A stretch of 15,712 nucleotides of DNA from an uncultured Chloroflexota bacterium. Its GTDB lineage: Bacteria; Chloroflexota; Dehalococcoidia; UBA2247; RBG-13-53-26. Made by a program: the position numbers and the translations under genes. Numbering within the stretch: the stretch's first letter is position 1; each line of letters opens with the position of its first letter. A model generated the notes under the pieces. It did no database searches. It was not told the origin of the DNA and worked only from the letters and a program-made list of their open reading frames with translations. The DNA lies in NCBI GenBank assembly GCA_937860285.1, contig CALMBS010000464.1, forward strand, positions 1 to 15,712. The letters are read 5' to 3'. Positions 7,293 to 12,436 of the stretch are shown here, piece after piece.

Positions 7293-7330
7293 GGCTCCCT
7301 GAGAAGGCCGGCGCGGTGACGGCCTGCGGC

Positions 7331-7359
7331 ATTATCGGCCCTGGGAGCGGCGTTGTCAA
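7331..7359 (-). promoter_or_regulatory. Promoter of maf
   Basis: On the minus strand a perfect TTGACA (7359-7354), 17 bp, then GATAAT (7336-7331). The transcript would begin near 7324, about 32 nt before ATG 7292, which leaves room for the AGGGAG ribosome site. Confidence 0.65.
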
Positions 7360-7362
7360 AGC

Positions 7363-7428
7363 GCCACCTGCCCCGCCTGCGCCAAGGCCTACGGCAAGAA
7401 ATACACCGTGACCCTGGCCCGGGTCTAG
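7363..7428 (+). pseudogene. Possible 3' remnant of a lost gene
   Basis: This frame reads ATCPACAKAYGKKYTVTLAR plus Val and then TAG. The CPAC pair and the Lys/Tyr-rich strand look like the end of a small zinc-ribbon or ribosomal-type protein rather than random GC-rich translation, and a strong hairpin begins 7 nt after the stop as a terminator would. No ATG, GTG or TTG opens this frame before an upstream TGA, so it cannot be a complete gene. It may be chance; confidence is low. Confidence 0.2.
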
Positions 7429-7435
7429 CGGGCAC

Positions 7436-7462
7436 GGCGCCGGCCCTGTCCGCGCCGGCGCC
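7436..7462. terminator. Strong GC hairpin, terminator-like but without a T-tract
   Basis: GGCGCCGGC (7436-7444) and GCCGGCGCC (7454-7462) form a perfect 9-bp stem with a 9-nt loop; flanking CAC (7433-7435) and GTG can extend it with one bulge. No run of T follows on either strand, so it is at best an imperfect or factor-assisted terminator. It follows the remnant frame at 7363-7428 and precedes the phosphoesterase promoter. Confidence 0.35.
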
Positions 7463-7488
7463 GGTGTGCTGCGGCCATGGCCCATTTG

Positions 7489-7519
7489 TTGGATTTTCCA
7501 AAACGGCCTGTGCTATGAT
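7489..7519 (+). promoter_or_regulatory. Extended -10 promoter of the phosphoesterase gene
   Basis: TGC at 7511-7513 directly precedes TATGAT (7514-7519). The best -35 candidate is TTGGAT (7489-7494), at a long 19-bp spacing. The resulting leader of about 115 nt would carry the 13-bp direct repeats. Confidence 0.45.
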
Positions 7520-7574
7520 ATTCAGACGCTCGGGCAGGCGCTCAGGCCAGCACGCATGCCGCGTTCTCCAAGTC

Positions 7575-7608
7575 GCGGGCCGCGATCAGCCATCAGCGGG
7601 CCGCGATC
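7575..7608 (+). repeat. 13-bp direct repeat, 21-bp period, in the phosphoesterase leader
   Basis: GCGGGCCGCGATC is present perfectly at 7575-7587 and 7596-7608. The 21-bp period equals two helical turns, the same phasing as the repeats upstream of cysM, although the sequences differ. It lies between the promoter and the start codon at 7640, where a bound protein or RNA structure could influence expression. Confidence 0.55.
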
Positions 7609-7639
7609 TCCAGATCGCCGGCGGAGAGGGGGAAATGTA

Positions 7640-9199
7640 ATGGTTCGAAGGGCTCTGGCATTGCTCCTGTTGCTCAGCATGGCGCTCGTGGCCAACACCG
7701 GCTGTTCCTCCGACGACTCCTCGGGCTCCGTGGACTTCACTTTCGCCGTGGTAACCGATGTTCATGCGGATGCCGAACACGCCACTGCCATAGGCCAGCT
7801 GGTCAGCAGGCTCAACGCAGAATCGCCCGACTTCGTGGTCAACCTGGGAGACCTCGTCTTCGAGGGCAACACCGCCACGGACAATCAGGCCCGAGACTGG
7901 TTCAACGTCTACCAGAACGCCTTTTCGGCCCTGCAGATGCCCGTCTACAACGCGGTGGGCTGCCACGACGTAGTCGGCATTGGCTCCGACAACCTGCAGA
8001 ACACCGACTTCGCCTACGGCAAGGACCTTTTCGTCCAGCGTTTCGGCCAGGACGGCCGCACCTACTACTCCTTCGACCACAGCAGCTACCACTGCATCGT
8101 GCTCGATCCCAACGACCTGGTGGCAGGCGATCAGGTCTACCGGCTGCCGGAAGCGGAGCTGCAATGGCTGGATGATGACCTGGCGGGCGTGTCCAAGGAC
8201 ACCCCCCTCCTGGTCTTCTTCAGTGAGCCGACCGTGAACTGGACCAACCGCGCCGCCCTGACCAGCCGCCTCAAGGGCCGCAAGGCCACGTTCTTCAGCG
8301 GCCACCTGCATCACGATCTGGCCATGACCTTCACTGACTTCCCGGAGCAGGTCACCGCCTCCGCCTCCGGGGAATGGTGGTACGGCATCAACCCGGCCGG
8401 CAGGCCCCCCGGCTACCGGATGGTCACCGTGAAGGGGGGCAACATTGAGAGCCTCTACAAGGGATGGGAGGACCAGTGGACCATCGACCCCGACATGGAG
8501 CCCATTGTCAGCGGCAAAGTGGACCTGGCGGTCAACATAGACAGCCAGAGGGGCTCCATCAGCTCTGCCACCTACCGGGTCGACGGCGGCGAGCCCGTGT
8601 CCATGGACCTGTCGCAGAAGGCGCGGTGGGCCGTGGCCACCGCCTCGTGGGACACCAGCGGCCTTTCCGAAGGCTATCACCAGATCACCTTCAAGGCCAC
8701 GGATGACGGCGGCAGCTTCGAGAAGCCCAAGCAGATCAAGGTCAGTGAGACCAAGACCGTCACCGTCTCCGAGCTGAACGCCCGCCTGACCACCTACCAG
8801 GGCAACTACGTCTCGATCGACGGCACGGCGGAGTACGTCTATCTCGGCCCCCTGTCCATAAGCGGGTTCGACATCCCGGAGGGAATGGGGTTCGTCTTCA
8901 TGACCGACAACACCGAGGGCGTCATCGTCCTGGCCACCGAGGTCATGTCTCCGTCCCTGGGCATCGTCAAGTCGGACCTGGTCAACGGCAAGAAGGTGAT
9001 CATGAAGGTGGTGCCGCTGCGCATGTCCATGCACTACGTGACCTCCACCCAGGAGTGGGACCAGTACTACGAGCGTATCAAAAGCTACATCAGCTACCTG
9101 CCCCTGCCGTCCCGGGAGCTGAATGGCGAGGGGAAGATGGTGGCCGCCTGGGGCGCCCGGTGGGTGAGCATCAACGACCTCACCTTCAAGTCCGCCTGA
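7640..9199 (+). CDS. Exported calcineurin-like metallophosphoesterase with C-terminal Ig-like and beta domains
   Basis: A 519-residue protein. Residues 1-22 are a signal peptide with a cysteine at 22 (VANTGCSS); the lipobox is imperfect (Asn at -3), so it may be a lipoprotein or simply secreted. Residues 33-230 form a metallophosphoesterase domain: VVTDVHAD (D40, H42), NLGDLVF (D71) and SGHLHHD (H222, H224). Two motifs are altered: the usual GN-H-D/E is GCHD (C108), and the strand that normally ends in a metal-binding His reads VFFSEP (S195). Residues about 290-365 (VDLAVNIDSQRGSISSATYR, then a GLSEGYHQITFKATDD strand) resemble an Ig-like fold, and 370-519 is a further beta-rich domain with no family I can name. 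ATG 7640 follows GAGAGGGGG. Substrate unknown; activity may be reduced. Confidence 0.82.
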   Translation: MVRRALALLLLLSMALVANTGCSSDDSSGSVDFTFAVVTDVHADAEHATAIGQLVSRLNAESPDFVVNLGDLVFEGNTATDNQARDWFNVYQNAFSALQMPVYNAVGCHDVVGIGSDNLQNTDFAYGKDLFVQRFGQDGRTYYSFDHSSYHCIVLDPNDLVAGDQVYRLPEAELQWLDDDLAGVSKDTPLLVFFSEPTVNWTNRAALTSRLKGRKATFFSGHLHHDLAMTFTDFPEQVTASASGEWWYGINPAGRPPGYRMVTVKGGNIESLYKGWEDQWTIDPDMEPIVSGKVDLAVNIDSQRGSISSATYRVDGGEPVSMDLSQKARWAVATASWDTSGLSEGYHQITFKATDDGGSFEKPKQIKVSETKTVTVSELNARLTTYQGNYVSIDGTAEYVYLGPLSISGFDIPEGMGFVFMTDNTEGVIVLATEVMSPSLGIVKSDLVNGKKVIMKVVPLRMSMHYVTSTQEWDQYYERIKSYISYLPLPSRELNGEGKMVAAWGARWVSINDLTFKSA

Positions 9200-9225
9200 C
9201 GCGGGCCACAGAACAGGGAAACTCA

Positions 9226-9252
9226 AACGGGGGAGCTTTTGGCTCCCCCGTT
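9226..9252. terminator. Bidirectional terminator hairpin between convergent genes
   Basis: AACGGGGGAGC (9226-9236) and GCTCCCCCGTT (9242-9252) form a perfect 11-bp stem with loop TTTTG. It lies 27 bp after the phosphoesterase stop and 38 bp after the stop of the minus-strand 39-aa gene. On the minus strand it is followed by TTTGAGTTT, a weak T-tract; on the plus strand no T-run follows. A second imperfect hairpin (9271-9290) overlaps the 39-aa gene stop. Confidence 0.75.
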
Positions 9253-9289
9253 ACGCAGGAAAAGGGTGGTAGGTTCTTTCCCGAAAGAC

Positions 9290-9409
9290 CTAGCTCTTCG
9301 ACTTGGCCGCCGCTCTCCGCTTCTTCAGCTCCTCGATACGGTCGCGCAACAGGTAGTACGCCACAAAGGGCGCGGCCAAGTTTACCAGGAGGACCATATC
9401 CCACTGCAT
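9290..9409 (-). CDS. 39-residue single-pass membrane protein
   Basis: A small gene easily missed by length cut-offs. The product starts MQWDMVLLVNLAAPFVAYYL, one hydrophobic helix (about residues 4-21), followed by a strongly charged helix LRDRIEELKKRRAAAKSKS. A near-perfect ribosome site, GGAGGT, precedes ATG 9409 by 6 nt, and the stop is followed by hairpins at 9271-9290 and 9226-9252. It lies 78 bp downstream of the 81-residue gene on the same strand and probably shares its transcript. The positive-inside rule places the charged tail in the cytoplasm. I recognise no family; the topology resembles small accessory subunits of membrane complexes, but this is only analogy. Confidence 0.75.
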   Translation of the reverse strand: MQWDMVLLVNLAAPFVAYYLLRDRIEELKKRRAAAKSKS

Positions 9410-9487
9410 TTCGCGACCTCCTTCTTCAGCTCCTGGCTGGCGAGGGTCCCCGTTCTTGAGAGGACGGCCCCGCGGCGCTGCCTGACT

Positions 9488-9733
9488 CTAGAACTCGCCG
9501 GGATGCGCCGGCTCCGCCTTCCACTTGGTGGAGAGGATCAGCTTCATGTTGTCCCACTTCAGGATGCCTTTGATCACCTGCCATATGTCCGGCCGGGCAA
9601 TGGCCACCCGGATCTTCCACTTCACGGGTTGGACCGTCTCTACCTGCAGCACCAGATAGTCCTGGTGGCGCACCAGCCCGGAAATCCTGCCACTGAGCTC
9701 CGTCTTCCCCAGTCCAGTTGAACGCATCAGCAT
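9488..9733 (-). CDS. Hypothetical 81-residue basic protein
   Basis: I do not recognise this protein. It begins MLMRSTGLGKTELSGRISGL and continues with strands such as DYLVLQVETVQPVKWKIRV and a DIWQVIKGILKWDNMKLILS segment; the pattern predicts a small beta-rich domain with a central helix, four tryptophans and many lysines and arginines. No cysteine, signal peptide or membrane segment is present. ATG 9733 follows GAGGGA at a longish 11 nt; ATG 9727 is an alternative. It is the first gene after a very strong promoter (9876-9904) and a long structured leader, and the 39-aa membrane protein follows 78 bp later. The well-built promoter and leader argue for a real, regulated or highly expressed gene. 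Confidence 0.65.
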   Translation of the reverse strand: MLMRSTGLGKTELSGRISGLVRHQDYLVLQVETVQPVKWKIRVAIARPDIWQVIKGILKWDNMKLILSTKWKAEPAHPGEF

Positions 9734-9868
9734 TTTGCACTCACTCCCTCAGCCGGGTCACCCGCGGTCCCGGGCCCACCCCCGGGCCGTCAGGCCCTCT
9801 CCCGGTACACTCTTCCGGCCGCGTAACCTCTGCGTTACCCCGGCCCCGTCCTTTTGCATCATCCAAAT
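9734..9868 (-). promoter_or_regulatory. Long hairpin-rich 5' leader, possible cis-regulatory RNA
   Basis: Between the inferred start of transcription (about 9869) and ATG 9733 lie some 135 nt of GC-rich sequence with at least three hairpins on the minus strand: a two-part stem (9817-9845) made of GGCCG/CGGCC and GTAAC/GTTAC around loop GCAGAG with a small internal loop; GGGCC-TGAC-GGCCC (9797-9784); and CGGG-TGA-CCCG close to the ribosome site. I could not match it to a known riboswitch class. The adjacent promoter region is AT-rich, so this GC-rich structured block stands out. Confidence 0.4.
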
Positions 9869-9875
9869 TGTTTGT

Positions 9876-9904
9876 ATTTTAACAATAGTACAACCAAATG
9901 TCAA
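9876..9904 (-). promoter_or_regulatory. Strong promoter of the 81-aa/39-aa gene pair
   Basis: On the minus strand TTGACA (9904-9899), 17 bp, then TAAAAT (9881-9876), inside the most AT-rich stretch of the window (about 9853-9930). It is divergent from the HdrB-like gene promoter at 9950-9978, leaving 45 bp between the two -35 boxes for shared regulation. Confidence 0.7.
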
Positions 9905-9949
9905 GCATTCTGCCACCAAAAAACTTTGACTGGCGCAATGTGTCCCCGG

Positions 9950-9978
9950 TTGACACCCGCCGGGCCGTCATCTATGAT
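9950..9978 (+). promoter_or_regulatory. Promoter of the HdrB-like gene
   Basis: TTGACA (9950-9955), 17 bp, then TATGAT (9973-9978): close to a perfect housekeeping promoter. It predicts a start near 9985, only about 10 nt before ATG 9995. Confidence 0.75.
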
Positions 9979-9994
9979 GCGGGACTGTTCCGCC

Positions 9995-10798
9995 ATGCTT
10001 GACGAGAAGATGATCTCCAACATCCGCGACAGCGGCACCGCTGAGGGAGCCGCCGGGGCGGGGCCCCGGGCCAGGCTGCTCCAGGAGATGGGTTTCCGCA
10101 CCGTCCCGAGGGCCGAGTACGCCCTCATCGCCAGCTGCTTCCTGCCATCACTGGTGCCCGCCGGCATGCGGGCCTTCAGGCTGCTCCTCGATCATCTCAG
10201 GGTGGACTACACCCTGCTGGAGAAGGAGCACTGCTGCGGCGACATCCTGCTGCGGCAGGGCGCCAGGGACAAGACCGGCGCCGACATGGAGCGGGCCGAC
10301 GCGGTGGCCCGGGAGTTCCTGGAGAAGAACCTGGCCCAGGCGCGCCGGGCCGGGGCCGGCAAGGTCATCGCCTTCTGCGTCGGCTGCGACCTGGTCTACG
10401 CCCGTTTTCGTGATTCGGTGCCAGAGGAGATCCTCTGGTATCCCACCCTGCTGGCCCGCCTCTTCCCGGGCGGCCGGCTGGACCTGGAAGCCGACTACTT
10501 TCCCGGCTGCCATTACCACTACCGGAGGCTGAACCGGTCCCTTCCCGACCTCGACTCGGCCAGGGAGCTGCTGGGCCGCATCGAGGGCCTGCGGGTCCAC
10601 GACCTCGATGGCCGGCTCTGCTGCACCCGCCCCGACCAGATGGCGACCCTGCTGGGTGATGTCAGGAGCCGTGTGGTGATAACTCCCTGCGGCGGCTGCG
10701 CCCCGGCGTTGGCCCAGGCCCTCTCGTCCAGGGGAGAGGTGCGGACGGTGATGCTCCCCGAGGTGCTCTGGGCGGCGGTGGCCGGGCAGACCCTCTAG
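9995..10798 (+). CDS. HdrB-like protein with two CCG (cysteine-rich) domains
   Basis: A 267-residue member of the heterodisulfide-reductase subunit B / CCG family, whose cysteine motifs bind non-cubane or 4Fe-4S clusters at disulfide- or quinone-linked sites. First domain: ASCFLPSL, EKEHCCGDIL and AFCVGCDLVY. Second domain: DYFPGCHYHYRR, GRLCCTRPDQM and ITPCGGCAPAL. The second CC is followed by Thr rather than Gly, a small deviation from CCG. No ferredoxin-type CxxCxxC motif, signal peptide or membrane helix is present, so a partner must supply electrons. ATG 9995 is the first start after the promoter; ATG 10010 (MISNIRD) is an alternative, and neither has a strong ribosome site. The open frame reaches further upstream but crosses the promoter. 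Partner unknown; the large CCG protein at 13599-15712 has the same cluster type. Confidence 0.82.
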   Translation: MLDEKMISNIRDSGTAEGAAGAGPRARLLQEMGFRTVPRAEYALIASCFLPSLVPAGMRAFRLLLDHLRVDYTLLEKEHCCGDILLRQGARDKTGADMERADAVAREFLEKNLAQARRAGAGKVIAFCVGCDLVYARFRDSVPEEILWYPTLLARLFPGGRLDLEADYFPGCHYHYRRLNRSLPDLDSARELLGRIEGLRVHDLDGRLCCTRPDQMATLLGDVRSRVVITPCGGCAPALAQALSSRGEVRTVMLPEVLWAAVAGQTL

Positions 10799-10818
10799 AG
10801 ACGGCCTCGCCATTCATG

Positions 10819-10834
10819 GGGCACCGCCGTGCCC
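10819..10834. terminator. Small hairpin after the HdrB-like gene
   Basis: GGGCAC (10819-10824) and GTGCCC (10829-10834) make a 6-bp stem with loop CGCC, 20 bp after the HdrB-like stop codon. No T-tract follows, so termination is uncertain. Confidence 0.3.
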
Positions 10835-10850
10835 GGCGCAGCTGCCCCGC

Positions 10851-10880
10851 TGTTGCCGCTTCCCATGTTGCCGCTTCCCA
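10851..10880 (+). repeat. Perfect 15-bp tandem duplication upstream of the ferritin-like gene
   Basis: TGTTGCCGCTTCCCA occurs twice head to tail (10851-10865 and 10866-10880), followed by GTTGCGCC, which begins like a third copy and contains the -35 box of the next promoter (10882-10887). Either a recent slippage duplication or a tandem regulator site abutting the -35 element. Confidence 0.65.
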
Positions 10881-10881
10881 G

Positions 10882-10910
10882 TTGCGCCTGCCTGCCTCGT
10901 CTGGTATCCT
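10882..10910 (+). promoter_or_regulatory. Promoter of the ferritin-like gene
   Basis: TTGCGC (10882-10887), 17 bp, then TATCCT (10905-10910) with TGG at 10902-10904 as an extended -10. The predicted start near 10917 is about 9 nt before ATG 10926, again nearly leaderless. Confidence 0.5.
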
Positions 10911-10925
10911 CTTGGCGGGTACGTC

Positions 10926-11396
10926 ATGATGGAGTTCAGGGGAAGCGCCGGTGAAGCCGTGGAGGCCATGGCCCGGAATGAGGAGGCCATCGGCCGCCTC
11001 TACCAGGAATACGCCACCCGGTTCCCCGCCCTGAAGGACTTCTGGTCCGCGCTGGCCTCTGAAGAGACCACCCATGCCGCATGGATACGAGGCCTCCAGG
11101 CCAGGATGAAGGAGGGCACCGTGTCCATCAGCAAGGACCGGTTCAAGCTGCAGCCCGTGCGGGCCTTCTCGAGCTACCTGGAACGCGAGATGGCCAGCGC
11201 CAGGGAGCCGGGCATGTCGCCCATCAACGCCCTCTCGGTGGCGCTGTACATCGAGGAGAGCGTCATTGAGCAGCGGTACTTCGAAGCAGTGGCCGCGGAT
11301 TCCCCCGAGGTGAAGCGCGTCCTGGCCGACCTCGCCGACTCCACCCGGGCCCACCTGGAGAAGGTGCGCCAGGAGTGGGGCCGGCAGCGGCTCTAG
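10926..11396 (+). CDS. Ferritin-like (rubrerythrin-type) four-helix-bundle protein
   Basis: A 156-residue protein matching the ferritin-like diiron fold, with roles such as peroxide reduction or iron handling. Helix A carries NEEAIGRLYQEYATRFP (E19/E20), helix B EETTHAAWI (ExxH as E47 and H50), helix C YLEREMA and ALYIEESVIEQRYFE (E110/E111), and helix D STRAHLEKV (H143). The second ExxH is imperfect: the Glu expected three residues before H143 is T140, with D138 nearby, so the second iron site may be altered. There is no fused rubredoxin domain, unlike classical rubrerythrin; a rubredoxin domain is encoded nearby on the other strand within the FTR fusion. ATG 10926 and ATG 10929 are adjacent. 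The stop codon shares the palindrome CTAG with the convergent Rieske-like gene. Confidence 0.78.
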   Translation: MMEFRGSAGEAVEAMARNEEAIGRLYQEYATRFPALKDFWSALASEETTHAAWIRGLQARMKEGTVSISKDRFKLQPVRAFSSYLEREMASAREPGMSPINALSVALYIEESVIEQRYFEAVAADSPEVKRVLADLADSTRAHLEKVRQEWGRQRL

Positions 11397-11788
11397 ACCG
11401 TCACCACCAGCTTTCCGGAGGCCAGCTCGACCTGCTGCCGTTTCAGCGGCTCCTTGGCCGGACCGGAGAGCGGCTTGCCATCGTAATCGAACTGCGAGTG
11501 GTTCACGCTGCAGCACCGCAGCCGGCGCTCCCCCGCCACCGGGTCGATCTTGCGCTTGCCGTGAGGACACACGTTGGCGAAAGACAGGTACTGGTCATCG
11601 TCCGTGTGTACGATCAGCAGGGGCTGGTTCAGCCCCTTCCCCTGCAGGTAGGCCGCGCCCCCTTTCGGGATCGACTCCGGCTTCTGGACCACCACCTTGC
11701 CGCCCTCGATACTCCACAGGTCCTGCCCCAGCGGCCTGGTCTCGCAGATGCCCATGATTGCCTTGAAGAACGAACCTATTCCAGCCAC
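11393..11788 (-). CDS. Rieske-like [2Fe-2S] protein with unusual second cysteine-histidine spacing
   Basis: A 131-residue soluble protein with a C-terminal Rieske domain (about 35-131), likely an electron carrier. The first ligand pair is canonical, NVCPHG (C74, H76). The second normally reads C-x2-H, but here the sequence is RCCSVNHSQFDYDG: C92, C93 and H97, so the spacing is C-x3-H or C-x4-H. The rest, SQFDYDGKPLSGPAKEPLK, is typical of Rieske ferredoxins. GTG 11788 is chosen because GGGAGG precedes it by 4-5 nt; the frame stays open to 11860, but that part overlaps the promoter-proximal leader. It has its own promoter (11875-11903) and lies 138 bp after the FTR-rubredoxin gene. It overlaps the ferritin-like gene by 4 bp, tail to tail. 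Confidence 0.8.
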   Translation of the reverse strand: MAGIGSFFKAIMGICETRPLGQDLWSIEGGKVVVQKPESIPKGGAAYLQGKGLNQPLLIVHTDDDQYLSFANVCPHGKRKIDPVAGERRLRCCSVNHSQFDYDGKPLSGPAKEPLKRQQVELASGKLVVTV

Positions 11789-11874
11789 GGGTCCCTCCCT
11801 TCCGGTCAACAGCCGGCCGCCAGGATTCGCCTCACCTGATGGGCCGGCCATGACGGCCATCCATGTCGGGCCAG

Positions 11875-11903
11875 ACTATAGCCATTGCGCCATTCTCTGT
11901 CAA
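11875..11903 (-). promoter_or_regulatory. Promoter of the Rieske-like gene
   Basis: On the minus strand TTGACA (11903-11898), 17 bp, then TATAGT (11880-11875). The start near 11868 gives a leader of about 80 nt before GTG 11788. It begins 24 bp after the FTR-rubredoxin stop codon. Confidence 0.7.
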
Positions 11904-11906
11904 CAT

Positions 11907-11923
11907 GCCGCGCGGGGCGCGGC
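11907..11923. terminator. GC hairpin directly after the FTR-rubredoxin stop
   Basis: GCCGCGC (11907-11913) and GCGCGGC (11917-11923) form a perfect 7-bp stem with a 3-nt loop, 3 bp downstream of the TAG at 11929-11927. No T-run follows, so it may be a weak terminator or mRNA 3'-end stabiliser. Confidence 0.4.
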
Positions 11924-11926
11924 GCC

Positions 11927-12436
11927 CTAGATGAACCGCTCGAAGCGGTCCTTCTTCGCCTTGCAGATGGGGCACACCTCCGGCGGACCGTCCCGGGCGC
12001 ACAGGTAACCGCAGACCTTGCAGCGCCACACGGGCAGGGGCAAAGCGCCGAGGCCGGCAGATGCGGACACCGGCCTGGGCCGGGCCCGCTCTCCGGGCGG
12101 GGGGCGTCTCTCCGGTATAGGACCGGCGGACTTCAGGCCGCCGACGACGGCCTGTGACACATACAGCCCTCAGTAGCAGGCGTCGAACTCGGTGACGTCG
12201 GCGTCCCGGTAGTCGCAGGGGCAGACGATGTCCAGGTCGTCCTCCTTCTGGCCGGAGGCGAGGCGGCAGGGACAGGCCTGGTATCCGTACCGCTTCTCAT
12301 TGACCAGGAGGCCCTTGACCAGGGCCCGGGTGAAATCAGCATCGGGGTTGAGATGGTACCCGCCAGCTTCCGCTTCTTTCCTCAGCCGGTCATAGCGGCC
12401 CTCCACTTCCTCCGGGGTGACCGCCGGGGCGCTCAT
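11927..12436 (-). CDS. Predicted selenoprotein: FTR-type disulfide reductase fused to rubredoxin (in-frame TGA read as Sec)
   Basis: Read through one TGA (12172-12170), this is a single 169-residue protein. Residues 1-100 are the catalytic subunit of ferredoxin:thioredoxin reductase, which uses a 4Fe-4S cluster beside a redox pair to cleave disulfides. The motifs are ACPCR (C55, C57), VCPCDYRD (C72, C74) and ACY-TGA-GLYVS (C87, residue 89). In the family this last motif is CxC, its second Cys being the redox-active partner of C57; here that codon is TGA. After a Pro/Arg-rich linker (about 105-134), residues 137-169 form a rubredoxin domain: WRCKVCGYL (C139, C142) and EVCPICKAKKDRFERF (C155, C158). 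A SECIS-like hairpin follows the TGA. ATG 12436 overlaps the glutaredoxin stop as ATGA. The alternatives are a real stop giving a truncated FTR plus a GTG-started rubredoxin (12160), or a sequence error; both explain the collinear family match less well. Confidence 0.78.
12134..12154 (-). promoter_or_regulatory. Candidate bacterial SECIS stem-loop downstream of the TGA
   Basis: On the mRNA strand CAGGCCGU pairs with GCGGCCUG (8 bp, last pair U-G) around the loop CGUCG. It begins 15 nt after the TGA, placing the loop 23 nt downstream, inside the range usual for bacterial SECIS elements, and a G lies among the first two loop bases as the usual rule requires. It is wholly inside the coding sequence, as bacterial SECIS elements must be. 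The GC-rich background makes hairpins common, so this supports rather than proves recoding. Confidence 0.5.

Larger units (their letters stand above)
7293..7639. other. 347-bp intergenic region between maf and the phosphoesterase
   Basis: This gap holds, left to right: the 5' leader and promoter of maf (7331-7359, minus strand); a possible gene-end remnant (7363-7428, plus); a strong GC hairpin (7436-7462); an extended -10 promoter for the phosphoesterase (7489-7519); a pair of 13-bp direct repeats (7575-7608); and a purine-rich ribosome site (7624-7632). I see no further gene in it. Confidence 0.7.

Noticed and set aside
7635..7642. Minimal start-stop frame (ATG TAA) fused to the phosphoesterase ATG as ATGTAATG
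   Set aside because: Could in principle stall ribosomes, but an eight-base coincidence with no further support.
7586..9226. Minus-strand open frame of 546 codons
   Set aside because: Antisense to the phosphoesterase with shadow-like composition and no recognisable motif.
9426..9740. Alternative 104-codon minus-strand frame overlapping the 81-aa gene
   Set aside because: Lacks a ribosome site and has Gly/Pro/Arg shadow composition; the 81-residue frame has ordinary protein composition.
11927..12160. Stand-alone 77-residue rubredoxin starting at GTG 12160
   Set aside because: It is in the same frame as the FTR domain with only the TGA between, its first 30 residues are the normal FTR continuation (GLYVS lies just before the GTG), and no independent promoter was seen. 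A weak GAGGG ribosome site keeps it as a fallback.
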